DNA of 36,401 nucleotides from CAZAQB01 sp964487155 (GTDB lineage Bacteria; Pseudomonadota; Gammaproteobacteria; Nitrococcales; Nitrococcaceae), in contig CAZAQB010000018.1 in NCBI GenBank assembly GCA_964487155.1, positions 1 to 36,401 of the forward strand, written 5' to 3'. The notes under the pieces are model-generated. The model did not search any database. It saw only the letters and a list, made by a program, of their open reading frames with translations, and had not been told where the DNA came from. This document shows positions 15,447 to 24,587 of this stretch, piece after piece. The position numbers and the translations under genes are program-made. Every line of letters starts with the position of its first letter. The stretch's first letter is position 1.

Positions 15447-15944
15447 ATGACCGAACAAACCGGCCTGCCCCCTGTGGAGGAACTGCTGGCCCGGACGCGC
15501 CCGGGCTGCCTGCTGGCGGTGGGGCCGGCGGCCTGCCAGGTGGCGAAGCTGCACGCGGAGAATCATGGCGAGTGCCGGGTCACGCAGCGACAATCGGCCG
15601 ACGCCCGCCAACTGCTGAGCGCCGGCGAGGCGGTGGATCTGGCCCTGCTGGAGGGCGGCCCCCATGGCCCCGACCGGGACACGGCCCCTGTGCTGCTGGC
15701 GCGGCTGCGGGACGTGCTGGCCCGGGTGACCCTGGTGATGCTGCCGGACGAACCCACCCCCGAGACACCGTGGCGGCGCGCCGACCTGCGCTCCCTGGGC
15801 TACGTCCCGGCCGGGCGCCACCAGTGGCGCGACACCCCCTTTCAGGTCTATCGGTTCGACATCGCCACCTACAAGACCACCCCGGACTGGCTGAGCCCGG
15901 AAGGCTGGGCCAACCCCGAGCTCTGGGACAAGTACCGCTGGTGA
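15447..15944 (+). CDS. DUF6231-like conserved protein
   Basis: A 165-residue soluble protein without signal peptide or TM helix. The fold reads like a short Rossmann/methyltransferase-type domain (CLLAVGPAACQVAKLHAEN near the start, VDLALLEGGPH, VTLVMLPDEP in the middle). It ends in a distinctive tail, FDIATYKTTPDWLSPEGWAN followed by PELWDKYRW. I associate that tail with a small gammaproteobacterial family of unknown function (DUF6231), from memory and not verified. There is no SAM-binding motif good enough to claim enzyme activity. It is divergent from pomA with about 175 bp between them. Confidence 0.65.
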   Translation: MTEQTGLPPVEELLARTRPGCLLAVGPAACQVAKLHAENHGECRVTQRQSADARQLLSAGEAVDLALLEGGPHGPDRDTAPVLLARLRDVLARVTLVMLPDEPTPETPWRRADLRSLGYVPAGRHQWRDTPFQVYRFDIATYKTTPDWLSPEGWANPELWDKYRW

Positions 15945-15960
15945 GGGGCGGGCGGTGGAC

Positions 15961-15992
15961 GCCGGATGCGCTTCGCTTATCCGGCCTACGCG
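15961..15992 (+). repeat. single REP unit
   Basis: One REP palindrome (GCCGGATGCG to TTATCCGGCCTACG) located 16 bp after the stop of the DUF6231-like gene. It belongs to the same family as the pair at 12673-12776. It directly abuts the left terminus of the MITE-like repeat starting at 15993. Confidence 0.75.
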
Positions 15993-16211
15993 CTCAGAGG
16001 GTGTTTACAAAATCAGGCAGGCCGGAGCGCGGAGTGGGGATCCCGCCCGGCGCCGACCGAAGCCCGCCGTAGGGCAGGTTGCGAAGAAACCTGCCCTACG
16101 GCGATGGCATCGGTACCGCGGATTAGGTTCGCGCACCCGGGCTCGGCGATTGGCACCTTGGCGTTTGCTACGCTGACCCCCACGTTTCTCCGCAACGTGG
16201 GTCTACGGCGG
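15993..16211. mobile_element. MITE-like family 3, copy lacking its right end
   Basis: It starts with a terminal repeat at 15993-16012 (CTCAGAGGGTGTTTACAAAA) and is homologous to 32868-33079 along its whole length. No matching right terminus follows, so this copy is truncated. Inside it are two hairpins: 16067-16101, a perfect 14-bp stem with loop GCGAAGA, and 16177-16208, built on GTTGCGGAGAAAC on the minus strand. No coding capacity. Confidence 0.7.
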
Positions 16212-16390
16212 CTAAATGGATAAGCCGGGGCGAATCCTCAATGCTGGGTTGCGCGCGCTCAACCCAGCCTGCGGCGCCGGCTGGGCAGGTAGGCTGGGAT
16301 GGAGCGCAGCGCAATCCCAGCATCAGCGCAGACGGGGGGTTTCGCTCGGCTCTACGCACGCGATGCGGCTCCGGCGCGGCCTCCAGGCCG
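16212..16390. repeat. short palindromic repeats between MITE and hydrolase gene
   Basis: It contains GCTGGGTTGCGCGC...CAACCCAGC (about 16243-16268) and a second stem, GCTGGGAT...ATCCCAGC (about 16291-16322). Both are simple hairpins of the REP type found downstream of genes. Nothing coding is recognised. They may act as 3'-end barriers for the hydrolase transcript. Confidence 0.45.
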
Positions 16391-17227
16391 TCACAGACCC
16401 CGGGCGCGGAGCCAGTCGATCACCGGGTCGGCCGCCCGCTCCCAGCCGGGCTCGAGCATCATGGCGTGGGCCATGTCCGGCACCAGATGAAGGTCAGCGC
16501 CGTACTGGCGGGCGGTGGACTCCATCTCGCGGACCGAGAACAGTGCGTCTTGCTCGGCACCGACCACCAGCATCGGGGTTTCAGTGACGCGCCAGGGACG
16601 CGGCAGATCCCCGACCGCCATCTCCCAGATGGCCCGCTGGGACTCGGGCTGCATGCGCCGGGCATGTCGCTGCAGCTCGGCATCCTCCAGCTGGCGCGAG
16701 AACACCGCCCGACGGGCCACGTCCAGGTTCACCGCGGACGGCCCCATGCCCTGCAGCAGCAGCATCTGGGCCATCAGGGCCGGGTCGGCGGTCATCATGC
16801 GGAAGGTGGAGAGCAGCAGACCGGTGGGGGGCACCGAGGCCATGAGCACGGCTGCGGGCGCCTGGGATTCCTCCAGGTGTTTCTGAACCACCAGCCCCCC
16901 CATGGAGTGGCCCAGCAGGACCGGAGGCTCGCCCACCTCGGCCAGCGCCCGCCGCAGATCAGCCACGAACTGGGCAATGCCGGTCTGGTGCAGTTGGCCG
17001 CGCCCCTCGCTGGCACCATGGCCCCGCAGGCTAACGGCGTAGGCTGGGTGGCCTGCCCGGGCGAAGTGCTCCATGAAATGCACCTCCCAGCACCAGGCCC
17101 CCACGTAGGCACCATGGACGAACAGCACCGGGGTGCGGACCGCCCCCCGGGGTGCGCAATACAGCACCTCCAGCGCGGGAGCTCCGGCGGGAGGGGACGG
17201 CCAGAGGGATTCCAGGCCCAGGAACAC
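16391..17227 (-). CDS. alpha/beta-hydrolase fold protein
   Basis: A 278-residue protein with a complete alpha/beta-hydrolase layout. An oxyanion strand turn is at LFVHGAYVGAW (about 34-44), the nucleophile elbow GHSMGG is near 105-110, the acid lies in VVGAEQDALFS, and the catalytic His is in VPDMAHAMMLEPGW near the C-terminus. A Met-rich lid region lies between (TADPALMAQMLLLQGMG). No signal peptide, so it is cytoplasmic. The family includes esterases, lipases and haloperoxidase-like enzymes; the substrate cannot be told. Its start at 17227 faces pepN with about 195 bp between, a probable divergent promoter region. Confidence 0.88.
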   Translation of the reverse strand: MFLGLESLWPSPPAGAPALEVLYCAPRGAVRTPVLFVHGAYVGAWCWEVHFMEHFARAGHPAYAVSLRGHGASEGRGQLHQTGIAQFVADLRRALAEVGEPPVLLGHSMGGLVVQKHLEESQAPAAVLMASVPPTGLLLSTFRMMTADPALMAQMLLLQGMGPSAVNLDVARRAVFSRQLEDAELQRHARRMQPESQRAIWEMAVGDLPRPWRVTETPMLVVGAEQDALFSVREMESTARQYGADLHLVPDMAHAMMLEPGWERAADPVIDWLRARGL

Positions 17228-17422
17228 GCGCGGCCTCCTGCAAGTCGATGTGTGTCGGTGGGCGGCGTGGCGACGGCCGGCGCCGCTTTCAATCCGTGAC
17301 GTAGGCTAGCGCACTTTGCAAGAATGCGAACCTACGATAGATCAAGGTCTGGCGTGTTCCTTGCCGGCCATGCCGGAGCCAGCCGCCGTCACCCGACTTC
17401 AGCCTGAGGACACCCCCGCCCC

Positions 17423-20077
17423 ATGACCGCCGCTGCCCCGAAAGCCGTCCGGCGCCAGGACTACCGGCCGCCGGCCTACCGAGTGGACTCGGTCCACCTG
17501 GAATTCGAACTCTACGAGGACCGGGCCGAGGTCACCGCCCACCTGGCGCTGCGCCGGGCGGAGGATGCGGCCCCGGACACTGCCCTGGAACTGGACGGAG
17601 TGGGCCTGGAACTGCTGGAGGTAACCCTCGACAGCCGCCGGCTCGGCTCCGAGGACTACCGGCTGCAACCGGGCGCCCTGACGATCCCCGAGGTGCCGGC
17701 CCAGTTCGAGCTGTCCACCCGGGTCCGGCTGGCGCCCCAGGAGAACACCTCGCTGCAGGGGCTGTACCGCTCGGGCGGCCTGTTCTGCACCCAGTGCGAG
17801 GCGCAAGGCTTCCGCCACATCACCTTCTACCCGGACCGCCCCGATGTAATGGCGCCGTTCACCACCACCGTCTCGGCGGACCGCACGCGTTACCCGGTGC
17901 TGCTCGCCAACGGCAACCCGGTCGCCAGCGGCGACGCGGCGGATGGCCGCCACTGGGTGCGCTGGGAGGATCCCTTCCCCAAGCCTTCCTACCTGTTCGC
18001 GCTGGTGGCAGGGGATCTCGCCTGCCTGGAGGATCGGCATCGCACCGGCTCGGGCCGGGACATTGCCCTGCACATCTACACCGAGCCCCGCAACCGGGAC
18101 GCCACCGGCCACGCCATGCAGGCCCTGAAGGCCGCCATGGCCTGGGACGAGGCCACCTACGGCCTGAAGTGCGACCTGGACTGCTACATGATCGTGGCGG
18201 TCGACGACTTCAACATGGGGGCCATGGAGAACAAGGGCCTCAACATATTCAACTCCCGCTACATCCTGGCCACCCCCGACACCGCCACCGACCGGGACTA
18301 CGACAACGTGGAAGCGGTGGTGGGCCACGAGTACTTCCACAACTGGACCGGCAACCGGGTCACCCTCCGGGACTGGTTCCAGCTCAGCCTGAAGGAAGGG
18401 CTCACGGTCTTCCGGGAGCAGCAGTTCAGCGCGGAGCGCGGTGGCGCGGCAGTACACCGCATCGACCAGGTGCGGGGCCTGCGCACCGCCCAGTTCCCCG
18501 AGGATGCCGGCCCTATGGCCCACCCGGTGCGGCCGGACTCCTACCTGGAAATCAACAACTTCTACACCGCCACGGTATACGTCAAGGGTGCGGAGGTGAT
18601 CCGCATGCTGCACACCCTGCTCGGCCGGGAGACGTTCATCCGCGGCGTGCAGCTGTACCTGGAGCGCAACGACGGCCGGGCGGTGACCTGCGAGGCGTTG
18701 CTGGAGGCGCTGGAAGAGGTCAGCGGCCGGGACCTGTCCCAGTTCGCCCTCTGGTATGCCCAGGCGGGCACCCCGCGACTGACCGCCAGCCACCGCTACC
18801 TGCCGGACACCGGCCAGCTTCAGCTCACTTTGCGCCAGCACACGCCGCCGACCCCCGGGCAGGCCCGCAAGGTGGCGCTGCACGTTCCGGTACGGCTGGC
18901 ACTGATCGGGGCGGACGGCGCCCGACTGCCCCTGCAGCTGGCCGGCGAAGCCACGCCCGCCGCCAGCCCCAGCCGGGTGCTGGAGCTCACCGATGCCGAG
19001 GCCCGGTTCGAATTCACCGGCCTGACCCAGGCGCCGGTGCCGTCCCTGCTGCAGGATTTTTCCGCCCCGGTGAAGCTCGCGCACGATCTGGATGCCGATC
19101 AGCTCGCCTTCCTGTTCGCCCATGACTGCGACCCCTTCAACCGCTGGGATGCCGGCCAGACCCTCGCCTGCCGGCTGCTGCTGGATCGGGCCGGGGGCGT
19201 GACCGGCCCGCTACCCGCGAGCTTTCTTGAGGGTTTCCGGGCGATCCTGGAAACGGCCCTGGAGGCAGACCGGGCGCTGGCCGCGGAGGCCCTGACCCTG
19301 CCGGGAGAGACCTACCTGGGCGAGCAGATGGAGCCGGTGGACGTGGACGGCATCCACCAGGCCCGGGAAGGCCTGCGCCGGGAGCTGGGCCACTCCGAGG
19401 CCGACGCCTGGGGACGGATCTACCGGCAGCTGGCACCCCGTGGCGCCTACCGGCCGGACGCGGAGGCGGCGGCCGACCGCCGGCTGCGCCACCTGGCGCT
19501 TGGTTACCTAGTGGCGGCCGACCCGGCCGCCCATCTGGAGACCGCCCTGCACCAGTACCAGACGGCGGACAACCTGAGTGATCGGCTGGCGGCCCTGACC
19601 CTGCTGGCGGACCTGGAGGATCCCCGGGCGGAGGAGGCGCTGGCGGATTTCCACCGCCGCTGGCGCCACGAACCCCTGCTGCTGGACAAGTGGTTCTCGG
19701 TCCAGGCCCGTTCCCGCCGGCCGGACACCCTTGAACGGGTTCGTGGCCTGGCCGAGCACCCGGATTTCCAGCCGCGCAACCCCAACCGCCTGCGGGCCCT
19801 GATCGGCGCCTTTGCCGAGGGCAATCCAGCCGCTTTCCATCGCCCGGACGGCCAGGGCTATACTCTGCTGGCCGAGCATGTGATCCGCCTGGACCGGGTC
19901 AATCCGCAGGTGGCGGCGCGCCTCGCCCTGCCGCTGTCGCGCTGGCGCGGGCACATGCCCCGGCGCCGGGAACTGATGCGGGAACAGCTGCGGCGGATTT
20001 TCGGCCGCGGGGATTTGTCCAAGGATCTGTTCGAGGTCGTGTCCAAGAGCCTCGCCGATACGGAGCCTGCCCAGTGA
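17423..20077 (+). CDS. pepN: aminopeptidase N (M1 family)
   Basis: An 884-residue zinc metallopeptidase of normal PepN length that removes N-terminal residues from peptides in the cytoplasm. The GAMEN exopeptidase motif is at about 266-270. The zinc motif HEYFHNWTGNRV begins near 305 and the second zinc ligand Glu is in LKEGLTVFREQQF. The substrate-contacting TATVYVKGAEVIRMLHTLLG segment follows, then the beta-sandwich and the C-terminal helical domain (DPFNRWDAGQ, then NPNRLRALIGAF at the end). It overlaps the downstream prc gene by GTGA, indicating translational coupling of two proteolytic genes. Confidence 0.97.
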   Translation: MTAAAPKAVRRQDYRPPAYRVDSVHLEFELYEDRAEVTAHLALRRAEDAAPDTALELDGVGLELLEVTLDSRRLGSEDYRLQPGALTIPEVPAQFELSTRVRLAPQENTSLQGLYRSGGLFCTQCEAQGFRHITFYPDRPDVMAPFTTTVSADRTRYPVLLANGNPVASGDAADGRHWVRWEDPFPKPSYLFALVAGDLACLEDRHRTGSGRDIALHIYTEPRNRDATGHAMQALKAAMAWDEATYGLKCDLDCYMIVAVDDFNMGAMENKGLNIFNSRYILATPDTATDRDYDNVEAVVGHEYFHNWTGNRVTLRDWFQLSLKEGLTVFREQQFSAERGGAAVHRIDQVRGLRTAQFPEDAGPMAHPVRPDSYLEINNFYTATVYVKGAEVIRMLHTLLGRETFIRGVQLYLERNDGRAVTCEALLEALEEVSGRDLSQFALWYAQAGTPRLTASHRYLPDTGQLQLTLRQHTPPTPGQARKVALHVPVRLALIGADGARLPLQLAGEATPAASPSRVLELTDAEARFEFTGLTQAPVPSLLQDFSAPVKLAHDLDADQLAFLFAHDCDPFNRWDAGQTLACRLLLDRAGGVTGPLPASFLEGFRAILETALEADRALAAEALTLPGETYLGEQMEPVDVDGIHQAREGLRRELGHSEADAWGRIYRQLAPRGAYRPDAEAAADRRLRHLALGYLVAADPAAHLETALHQYQTADNLSDRLAALTLLADLEDPRAEEALADFHRRWRHEPLLLDKWFSVQARSRRPDTLERVRGLAEHPDFQPRNPNRLRALIGAFAEGNPAAFHRPDGQGYTLLAEHVIRLDRVNPQVAARLALPLSRWRGHMPRRRELMREQLRRIFGRGDLSKDLFEVVSKSLADTEPAQ

Positions 20078-22209
20078 ACCGACATCCCCTTGCACTGATC
20101 CACGGGCCCCTGCGCCGGCTGCTGCCGGCGGCACTGGCCAGCCTGTTCATCGCCGCCGGTGGCGCGGTCGCCGCCGAGGAGTCCGGCCCCGAGCAGCTCA
20201 GTCCCGAGCCGGTGCACGGCAGCTCCGGGCAGGTCATCTCCGAGCTGCTCACCACCTACCATTACCGCGATCAGGCCCTGGATGACGAGCTCTCCCAGGC
20301 CACGCTGGAGGGCTACTTCGATGCCCTCGATCCCCAGCGGCTGTACTTCCTCGCCTCGGACGTGGCCGCCTACGCCCCCTACCGTAAGCGGGTGGACGAC
20401 CTGTTGCGGGACGGCGAGGTGGCGCTGGCATTCGATGTCTTCGACACCTTTCGCAAGCGGGTCGCCGAACGCAGCGACTATGCCCTTACGCTGCTCGAGT
20501 CCGAGCCGGGCTATGACAGCGAGCGCAGCTTCCGGGCGGATCGCAGCGAGGCGCCCTGGGCGGAGACCGCCGCCGAGCTGGACCGGCTCTGGCAGGATCG
20601 GGTGCTGAACGACGCCCTGACCCTGCACCTGGCCGGCGAACAGTGGTCCACCATCAAGGAAACCCTCAGCGGGCGCTACCAGCGTCTGGCCCGGAACACC
20701 GAGCAGTACCGGCCCGAGGACGTCTTCCAGATCTACATGAACGCGCTGGCGGGCACCTTCGACCCCCACACCAACTATCTCTCGCCGCGCACCTCGGAGA
20801 ACTTCGATATCAACATGCGCCTGTCCCTGGAAGGCATTGGCGCGCTGCTGCGCCGCTCAGATGACCATACCGAGATCGTCAAGCTGATCCCCGGTGGCCC
20901 CGCCGCCGGTAGCGGCGAGCTCTCCCCCGGCGACCGCATCATCGGCGTGGCGCAGGGCGAGGAGAACATGGTGGACGTGGTGGGCTGGCGCCTGGCCGAT
21001 GTCGTGGACCTCATCCGCGGACCCAAGGCCTCGGAGGTCCGGCTGCGGGTGCTGCCCGCCGAGACCGGCCTCGGTGGCCCGCCCAAAGTGGTGGAACTGG
21101 TGCGCAACACCATTGAGCTGGAGGAGCAGGCGGCCAAGTCCCGGGTAATCGAAGTGCCGGGCGAGGACGGCAGCCGGCGGGTGGGCATGATCGAGATCCC
21201 GGCCTTCTACGTTGATTTCGCCGCCGCCCGCGCAGGCAAGACCGACTATCGCAGCAGCACCCGGGACGTGCGCCGGCTGATCGAAGAGTTGAGGTCATCC
21301 GACGGCGGCATCGATGCCCTGGTGATCGATCTGCGCTCCAACGCCGGTGGCTCCCTGCAGGAGGCCACCAAGCTCACCGGGCTGTTCCTGCGGGACGGGC
21401 CGGTGGTGCAGGTGCGCCGCACCAACGGCGAAAAGGAGGTGCTGAGCGACGACGATGACGCCGAGCTGGCCTACTCCGGGCCGCTGGTGGTGCTGGTGGA
21501 TCGGCACAGCGCATCCGCCTCGGAAATCTTCGCCGCCGCCATCCAGGACTACGGCCGCGGCGTGGTGGTCGGCCACCGCACCTTCGGCAAGGGCACCGTC
21601 CAGACCCTGATCGACCTCGGGCGGTTCGGCCTGGGCAACCGCGAGAACGCCGGCCGGCTGAAGCTGACCATCGCCAAGTTCTACCGGGTCACCGGCGAGA
21701 GCACCCAGCGCCTGGGCGTGAGCCCGGACATCTCCCTGCCCTCGCCGGTGTCCGATGAGGACGTGGGCGAGATCGCCGCCCCCAACGCCCTGCCCTGGGA
21801 CGCCATCGAGCCGGTGCGCTTCCCCCAGGCCCTGGAGTGGGACACCCTGGTCACAGAGCTGACGCGGCGCCACCAGGCCCGCCTGGAGCGCCAGCCGGCC
21901 CTGCTGGCGGTGCAGCGGGAGTACAAGTTCCTGCGCCACCAGCGCAGCCGCACCGAGGTCTCGTTGAACGCGGACACCCGCCAGTCCGAGCTCGATCGCG
22001 CCAAGCAGGTACGGCTGGAGGCCCTGAACGCACGGCTTCAGGCCGCCGGTGTAGAACCGGTGGACAGCCTAGAGGCCATCCCCGACGACGAGCGCCCGGA
22101 CACGCTGCTCAACGAGGCCGCCGCCATCGCCGCCGACCTGAGCGACCTCTCCCAGGCCGTGGCACCCCTGCAGGCCGAGCGGGAGGCCGGCAGCGCCCTG
22201 GCCAACTGA
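20074..22209 (+). CDS. prc: C-terminal (tail-specific) processing protease
   Basis: A 711-residue S41 peptidase. GTG start inside the pepN stop (GTGA). Signal peptide about 1-34 (LASLFIAAGGAVAA), so periplasmic. The N-terminal helical domain (EGYFDALDPQRLYFLASDV) is followed by a PDZ domain (LSLEGIGALLRR, PGGPAAGSGELSPGDRIIGV). The catalytic core has DRHSASASEIFAAAIQDYGR and FGKGTVQ. By spacing with E. coli Tsp (Ser-Lys 25 apart), the nucleophile is Ser 481, the lysine Lys 506 and the conserved Asp 492. A C-terminal helical extension ends the protein. It degrades proteins with apolar C-termini and matures penicillin-binding protein 3 in relatives. Confidence 0.96.
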   Translation: MNRHPLALIHGPLRRLLPAALASLFIAAGGAVAAEESGPEQLSPEPVHGSSGQVISELLTTYHYRDQALDDELSQATLEGYFDALDPQRLYFLASDVAAYAPYRKRVDDLLRDGEVALAFDVFDTFRKRVAERSDYALTLLESEPGYDSERSFRADRSEAPWAETAAELDRLWQDRVLNDALTLHLAGEQWSTIKETLSGRYQRLARNTEQYRPEDVFQIYMNALAGTFDPHTNYLSPRTSENFDINMRLSLEGIGALLRRSDDHTEIVKLIPGGPAAGSGELSPGDRIIGVAQGEENMVDVVGWRLADVVDLIRGPKASEVRLRVLPAETGLGGPPKVVELVRNTIELEEQAAKSRVIEVPGEDGSRRVGMIEIPAFYVDFAAARAGKTDYRSSTRDVRRLIEELRSSDGGIDALVIDLRSNAGGSLQEATKLTGLFLRDGPVVQVRRTNGEKEVLSDDDDAELAYSGPLVVLVDRHSASASEIFAAAIQDYGRGVVVGHRTFGKGTVQTLIDLGRFGLGNRENAGRLKLTIAKFYRVTGESTQRLGVSPDISLPSPVSDEDVGEIAAPNALPWDAIEPVRFPQALEWDTLVTELTRRHQARLERQPALLAVQREYKFLRHQRSRTEVSLNADTRQSELDRAKQVRLEALNARLQAAGVEPVDSLEAIPDDERPDTLLNEAAAIAADLSDLSQAVAPLQAEREAGSALAN

Positions 22210-22390
22210 GAATCCACCGCCCGCGCACCCCGCCCCCCGACCGCCCCTCCCACCAGCCGGGCGGGGGCGCGTCGGTGCCTGTCTCCAAGGCTTGCAACCG
22301 GCCGGCGGGCGCTGGAATGATGTGATGCTGTTCCCGGTGCTGCGGTAGCCCCTCTGGCCTGCCGGCACCGCCCTCAGGGGGTAGCTGGGC

Positions 22391-23914
22391 ATGTCCTGGA
22401 GCGAACTGCTGCACTTGTGGTCCACCCATACCGGGCTCTCGTCCCTGGTCTGGGTCCTGCTCCTGATGGCGGTGCTGTACCTGGCCCGCAACCCTGCCCA
22501 TCGCCTGTTCCAGCAAATGGCCCGCAGCGGACACCGCAGCCTGCGCCTCGCGGCCGCCGCCGTGCTCGGCGCGGCCAGGCGCATGGAGGGCCGCGCTGTG
22601 ACCGCCCTGCGTGCCGAGGCCCGCCATTCTCTGGGCCGCCGCAACCGCGCCGAGCTCGCCCGCATATCCGATGCCGTGCACCGCGACCTGGCCGCGTATC
22701 CGGCGTTGCACCGGCGGCTCTCGGAGCAGATCGAGCGCATCGACGAAGACTACCGGGCCTCGGTGGACGCACCTCCGCAGCCACCGGAGTGGCTGGATGC
22801 GGTGGCCGCCGTGGCCCGCATCCCGGCGGGTGAGGATCCCACGGTCGGCCGGCTGCTGGAGGACATGCGGGTGACCCTGGAGCGGGCCTGCCACAACTCC
22901 GTGCTCGCCCACCGCAGCGCCAGCCACCGCCGCCATCGCATGCTGCGCCGCATGCAGCCCCACTGGCGGCGGGTACAGTCCCACCTGGCGACCCTGGAAT
23001 CGTCCATCGAGCGCCTGGAGCGCCGGGCCCAGCGGGTGGACACCTACATGGAGCGCCTGGGTCAGCTGCACCGCCGGGGCAGCGGCCTGCTGCGGCGTCT
23101 GGCCACCAGTGCAGGCAGCCGCCTGCTGCTGGCCGTCGCCACTACGGCGGCCGCCGGCCTCGCCGCGGTGCTGCAATTCGAGCTGCTGCGGGGGCCGATG
23201 GGCCGGCTGCTGGACTCCGGCCGGAGCCTGCTCGGCCTGCCGCTGGCGGACGCGGCGTCGGGCATCCTGGTGGCGGCCCAGCTGGTCACGGCATTACTGC
23301 TGGCGGACGCCCTGCGTTACAGCACGCTGGTACCGGGTATCGCGGAACTCGGCGTGCGGGCCCGGCAACGCCTGGCCGTCACCTCCGGCGCAGTGCTGGC
23401 GGGTCTGGTGGCCGCGGGGGCCCTGCTGGCCAGCCTGCAGGCCCCGCCCGCGGCGGGGCTCGACACGGTCACCCCCCTGGCGCCGGACACCCTGCTCGGG
23501 CCGCTGCCAGAGCCGGGCTGGATCCCTGGCGCCGTGCAAGGGCTGCTGGCCCTGACGCTGCCCGGGCTGGCGGCCCTGCTGCTGCTGCCGCTGGAGATGG
23601 GCTTTCGCACTCTGCCGGCAGTCGCGGCCGGCGGCGCCGCGGCGCTGCTCTACGCCGTCTCCCGGGGACTGCGGGTGGCGGGATCCCTGCTTGAGGGCGC
23701 CGGCCGCGTGCTGGTGGCCGGCTACGATCTGCTGGTGTTCCTGCCGCTGGCCGTGCAGCGCGCATGGCAAGACCGGCGTGCGGCCCAGGCCGCTGCGCCG
23801 GAGACGGTCTCCACGCCACCCGCCGCTCAGGCGGAAGCCGAAGAGGCGCCGGAGCCACAGCGCCGAGTGCGCAGCCTCGGCTCCCGCAAACGCCCCGCCC
23901 CCTCCGAGAGCTAA
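22391..23914 (+). CDS. multi-pass membrane protein with central coiled-coil, unknown function
   Basis: A 507-residue protein. One N-terminal TM helix (about 16-34). A long Arg-rich helical cytoplasmic region follows (about 45-230) with coiled-coil (LATLESSIERLERRAQRVDT). Then come about five hydrophobic segments (near 240-257, 277-296, 318-337, 378-398 and 403-420) and a charged, Glu/Pro-rich C-terminal tail ending in basic residues. No enzyme motif and no family recognised. The layout (membrane hairpins on both sides of a coiled-coil) suggests a structural or signalling membrane protein. It stands 180 bp after prc on the same strand with no evident terminator between, so co-transcription is possible. 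Confidence 0.65.
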   Translation: MSWSELLHLWSTHTGLSSLVWVLLLMAVLYLARNPAHRLFQQMARSGHRSLRLAAAAVLGAARRMEGRAVTALRAEARHSLGRRNRAELARISDAVHRDLAAYPALHRRLSEQIERIDEDYRASVDAPPQPPEWLDAVAAVARIPAGEDPTVGRLLEDMRVTLERACHNSVLAHRSASHRRHRMLRRMQPHWRRVQSHLATLESSIERLERRAQRVDTYMERLGQLHRRGSGLLRRLATSAGSRLLLAVATTAAAGLAAVLQFELLRGPMGRLLDSGRSLLGLPLADAASGILVAAQLVTALLLADALRYSTLVPGIAELGVRARQRLAVTSGAVLAGLVAAGALLASLQAPPAAGLDTVTPLAPDTLLGPLPEPGWIPGAVQGLLALTLPGLAALLLLPLEMGFRTLPAVAAGGAAALLYAVSRGLRVAGSLLEGAGRVLVAGYDLLVFLPLAVQRAWQDRRAAQAAAPETVSTPPAAQAEAEEAPEPQRRVRSLGSRKRPAPSES

Positions 23915-23940
23915 GAGTCTGGCATTCACGTATAAGGACC

Positions 23941-24386
23941 CGTAGCCCCACGTTGCGAAATAACGTGGGGCCGGGCTCCGATTCCGTCCGGAAGACTGGG
24001 AGCCACAGATAAACGCGGATGAACACCGATCCCTGCAAGCGGCCGGGCCGTGGCCACAGTCGGCAGAGATGTCGGCTGCCAGGAGCAGCCGACCTACCGG
24101 CAGGTGCCGGAAGCCTTGGCCGCCGCCGTAGCCCCACGTTGCGAAGAAATATGGGGGCCAGGCTCCGGTTCCGTCCGGAAGACTGGAAGCCACAGATAAA
24201 CGCGGATGAACACCGATCCCTGCAAGCGGCCGGGCCGTGGCCACAGGCGCGTAGGTCGGTTGCTCCTGGCAACCGACAGGCGACCGGGCCGGGGCCACCG
24301 TAGCCAGAGATGTCGGCTGCCGTGAGCAGCCGGCCTACCGGCGGCAATTAATCCGTGTTCATCTGTGGCCAAACCGGATTCTTCAT
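23941..24386. repeat. near-tandem 120-bp repeat and dispersed hairpin repeats
   Basis: Two copies of a unit of about 120 bp lie at 23941-24059 and 24127-24246, almost identical. Each starts with a CGTAGCCCCACGTTGCGAA hairpin and ends with CCGTGGCCACAG, and contains AGCCACAGATAAACGCGGAT. Between and after them are GTCGGCTGCC...GAGCAGCCG palindromes (24070-24093, 24311-24333). An inverted, partly degenerate copy of the GATGAACAC motif appears near 24350-24370. There is no coding sequence in this stretch, which ends in the assembly gap. Confidence 0.75.
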
Positions 24387-24486
24387 NNNNNNNNNNNNNN
24401 NNNNNNNNNNNNNNNNNNNNNNNNNNNNNNNNNNNNNNNNNNNNNNNNNNNNNNNNNNNNNNNNNNNNNNNNNNNNNNNNNNNNNN
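24387..24486. other. assembly gap of 100 N between overlapping contig ends
   Basis: There are exactly 100 undetermined bases. The 55 bases before the gap (24332-24386) are identical to the 55 bases after it (24487-24541), as expected when two assembly-graph contigs sharing one 55-base overlap are joined with a placeholder. The true distance is unknown and may be negative (no gap at all) or contain further repeat copies. Confidence 0.9.
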
Positions 24487-24587
24487 GGCCTACCGGCGGC
24501 AATTAATCCGTGTTCATCTGTGGCCAAACCGGATTCTTCATATCGCGTTCATTTCGCGGTCCGCCTTTCTTCTCCGCCGACAGGCCA

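Noticed and set aside
23941..24370. CRISPR array
   Set aside because: Only two long units with internal palindromes and one 67-bp spacer; no short regular repeats and no cas genes.
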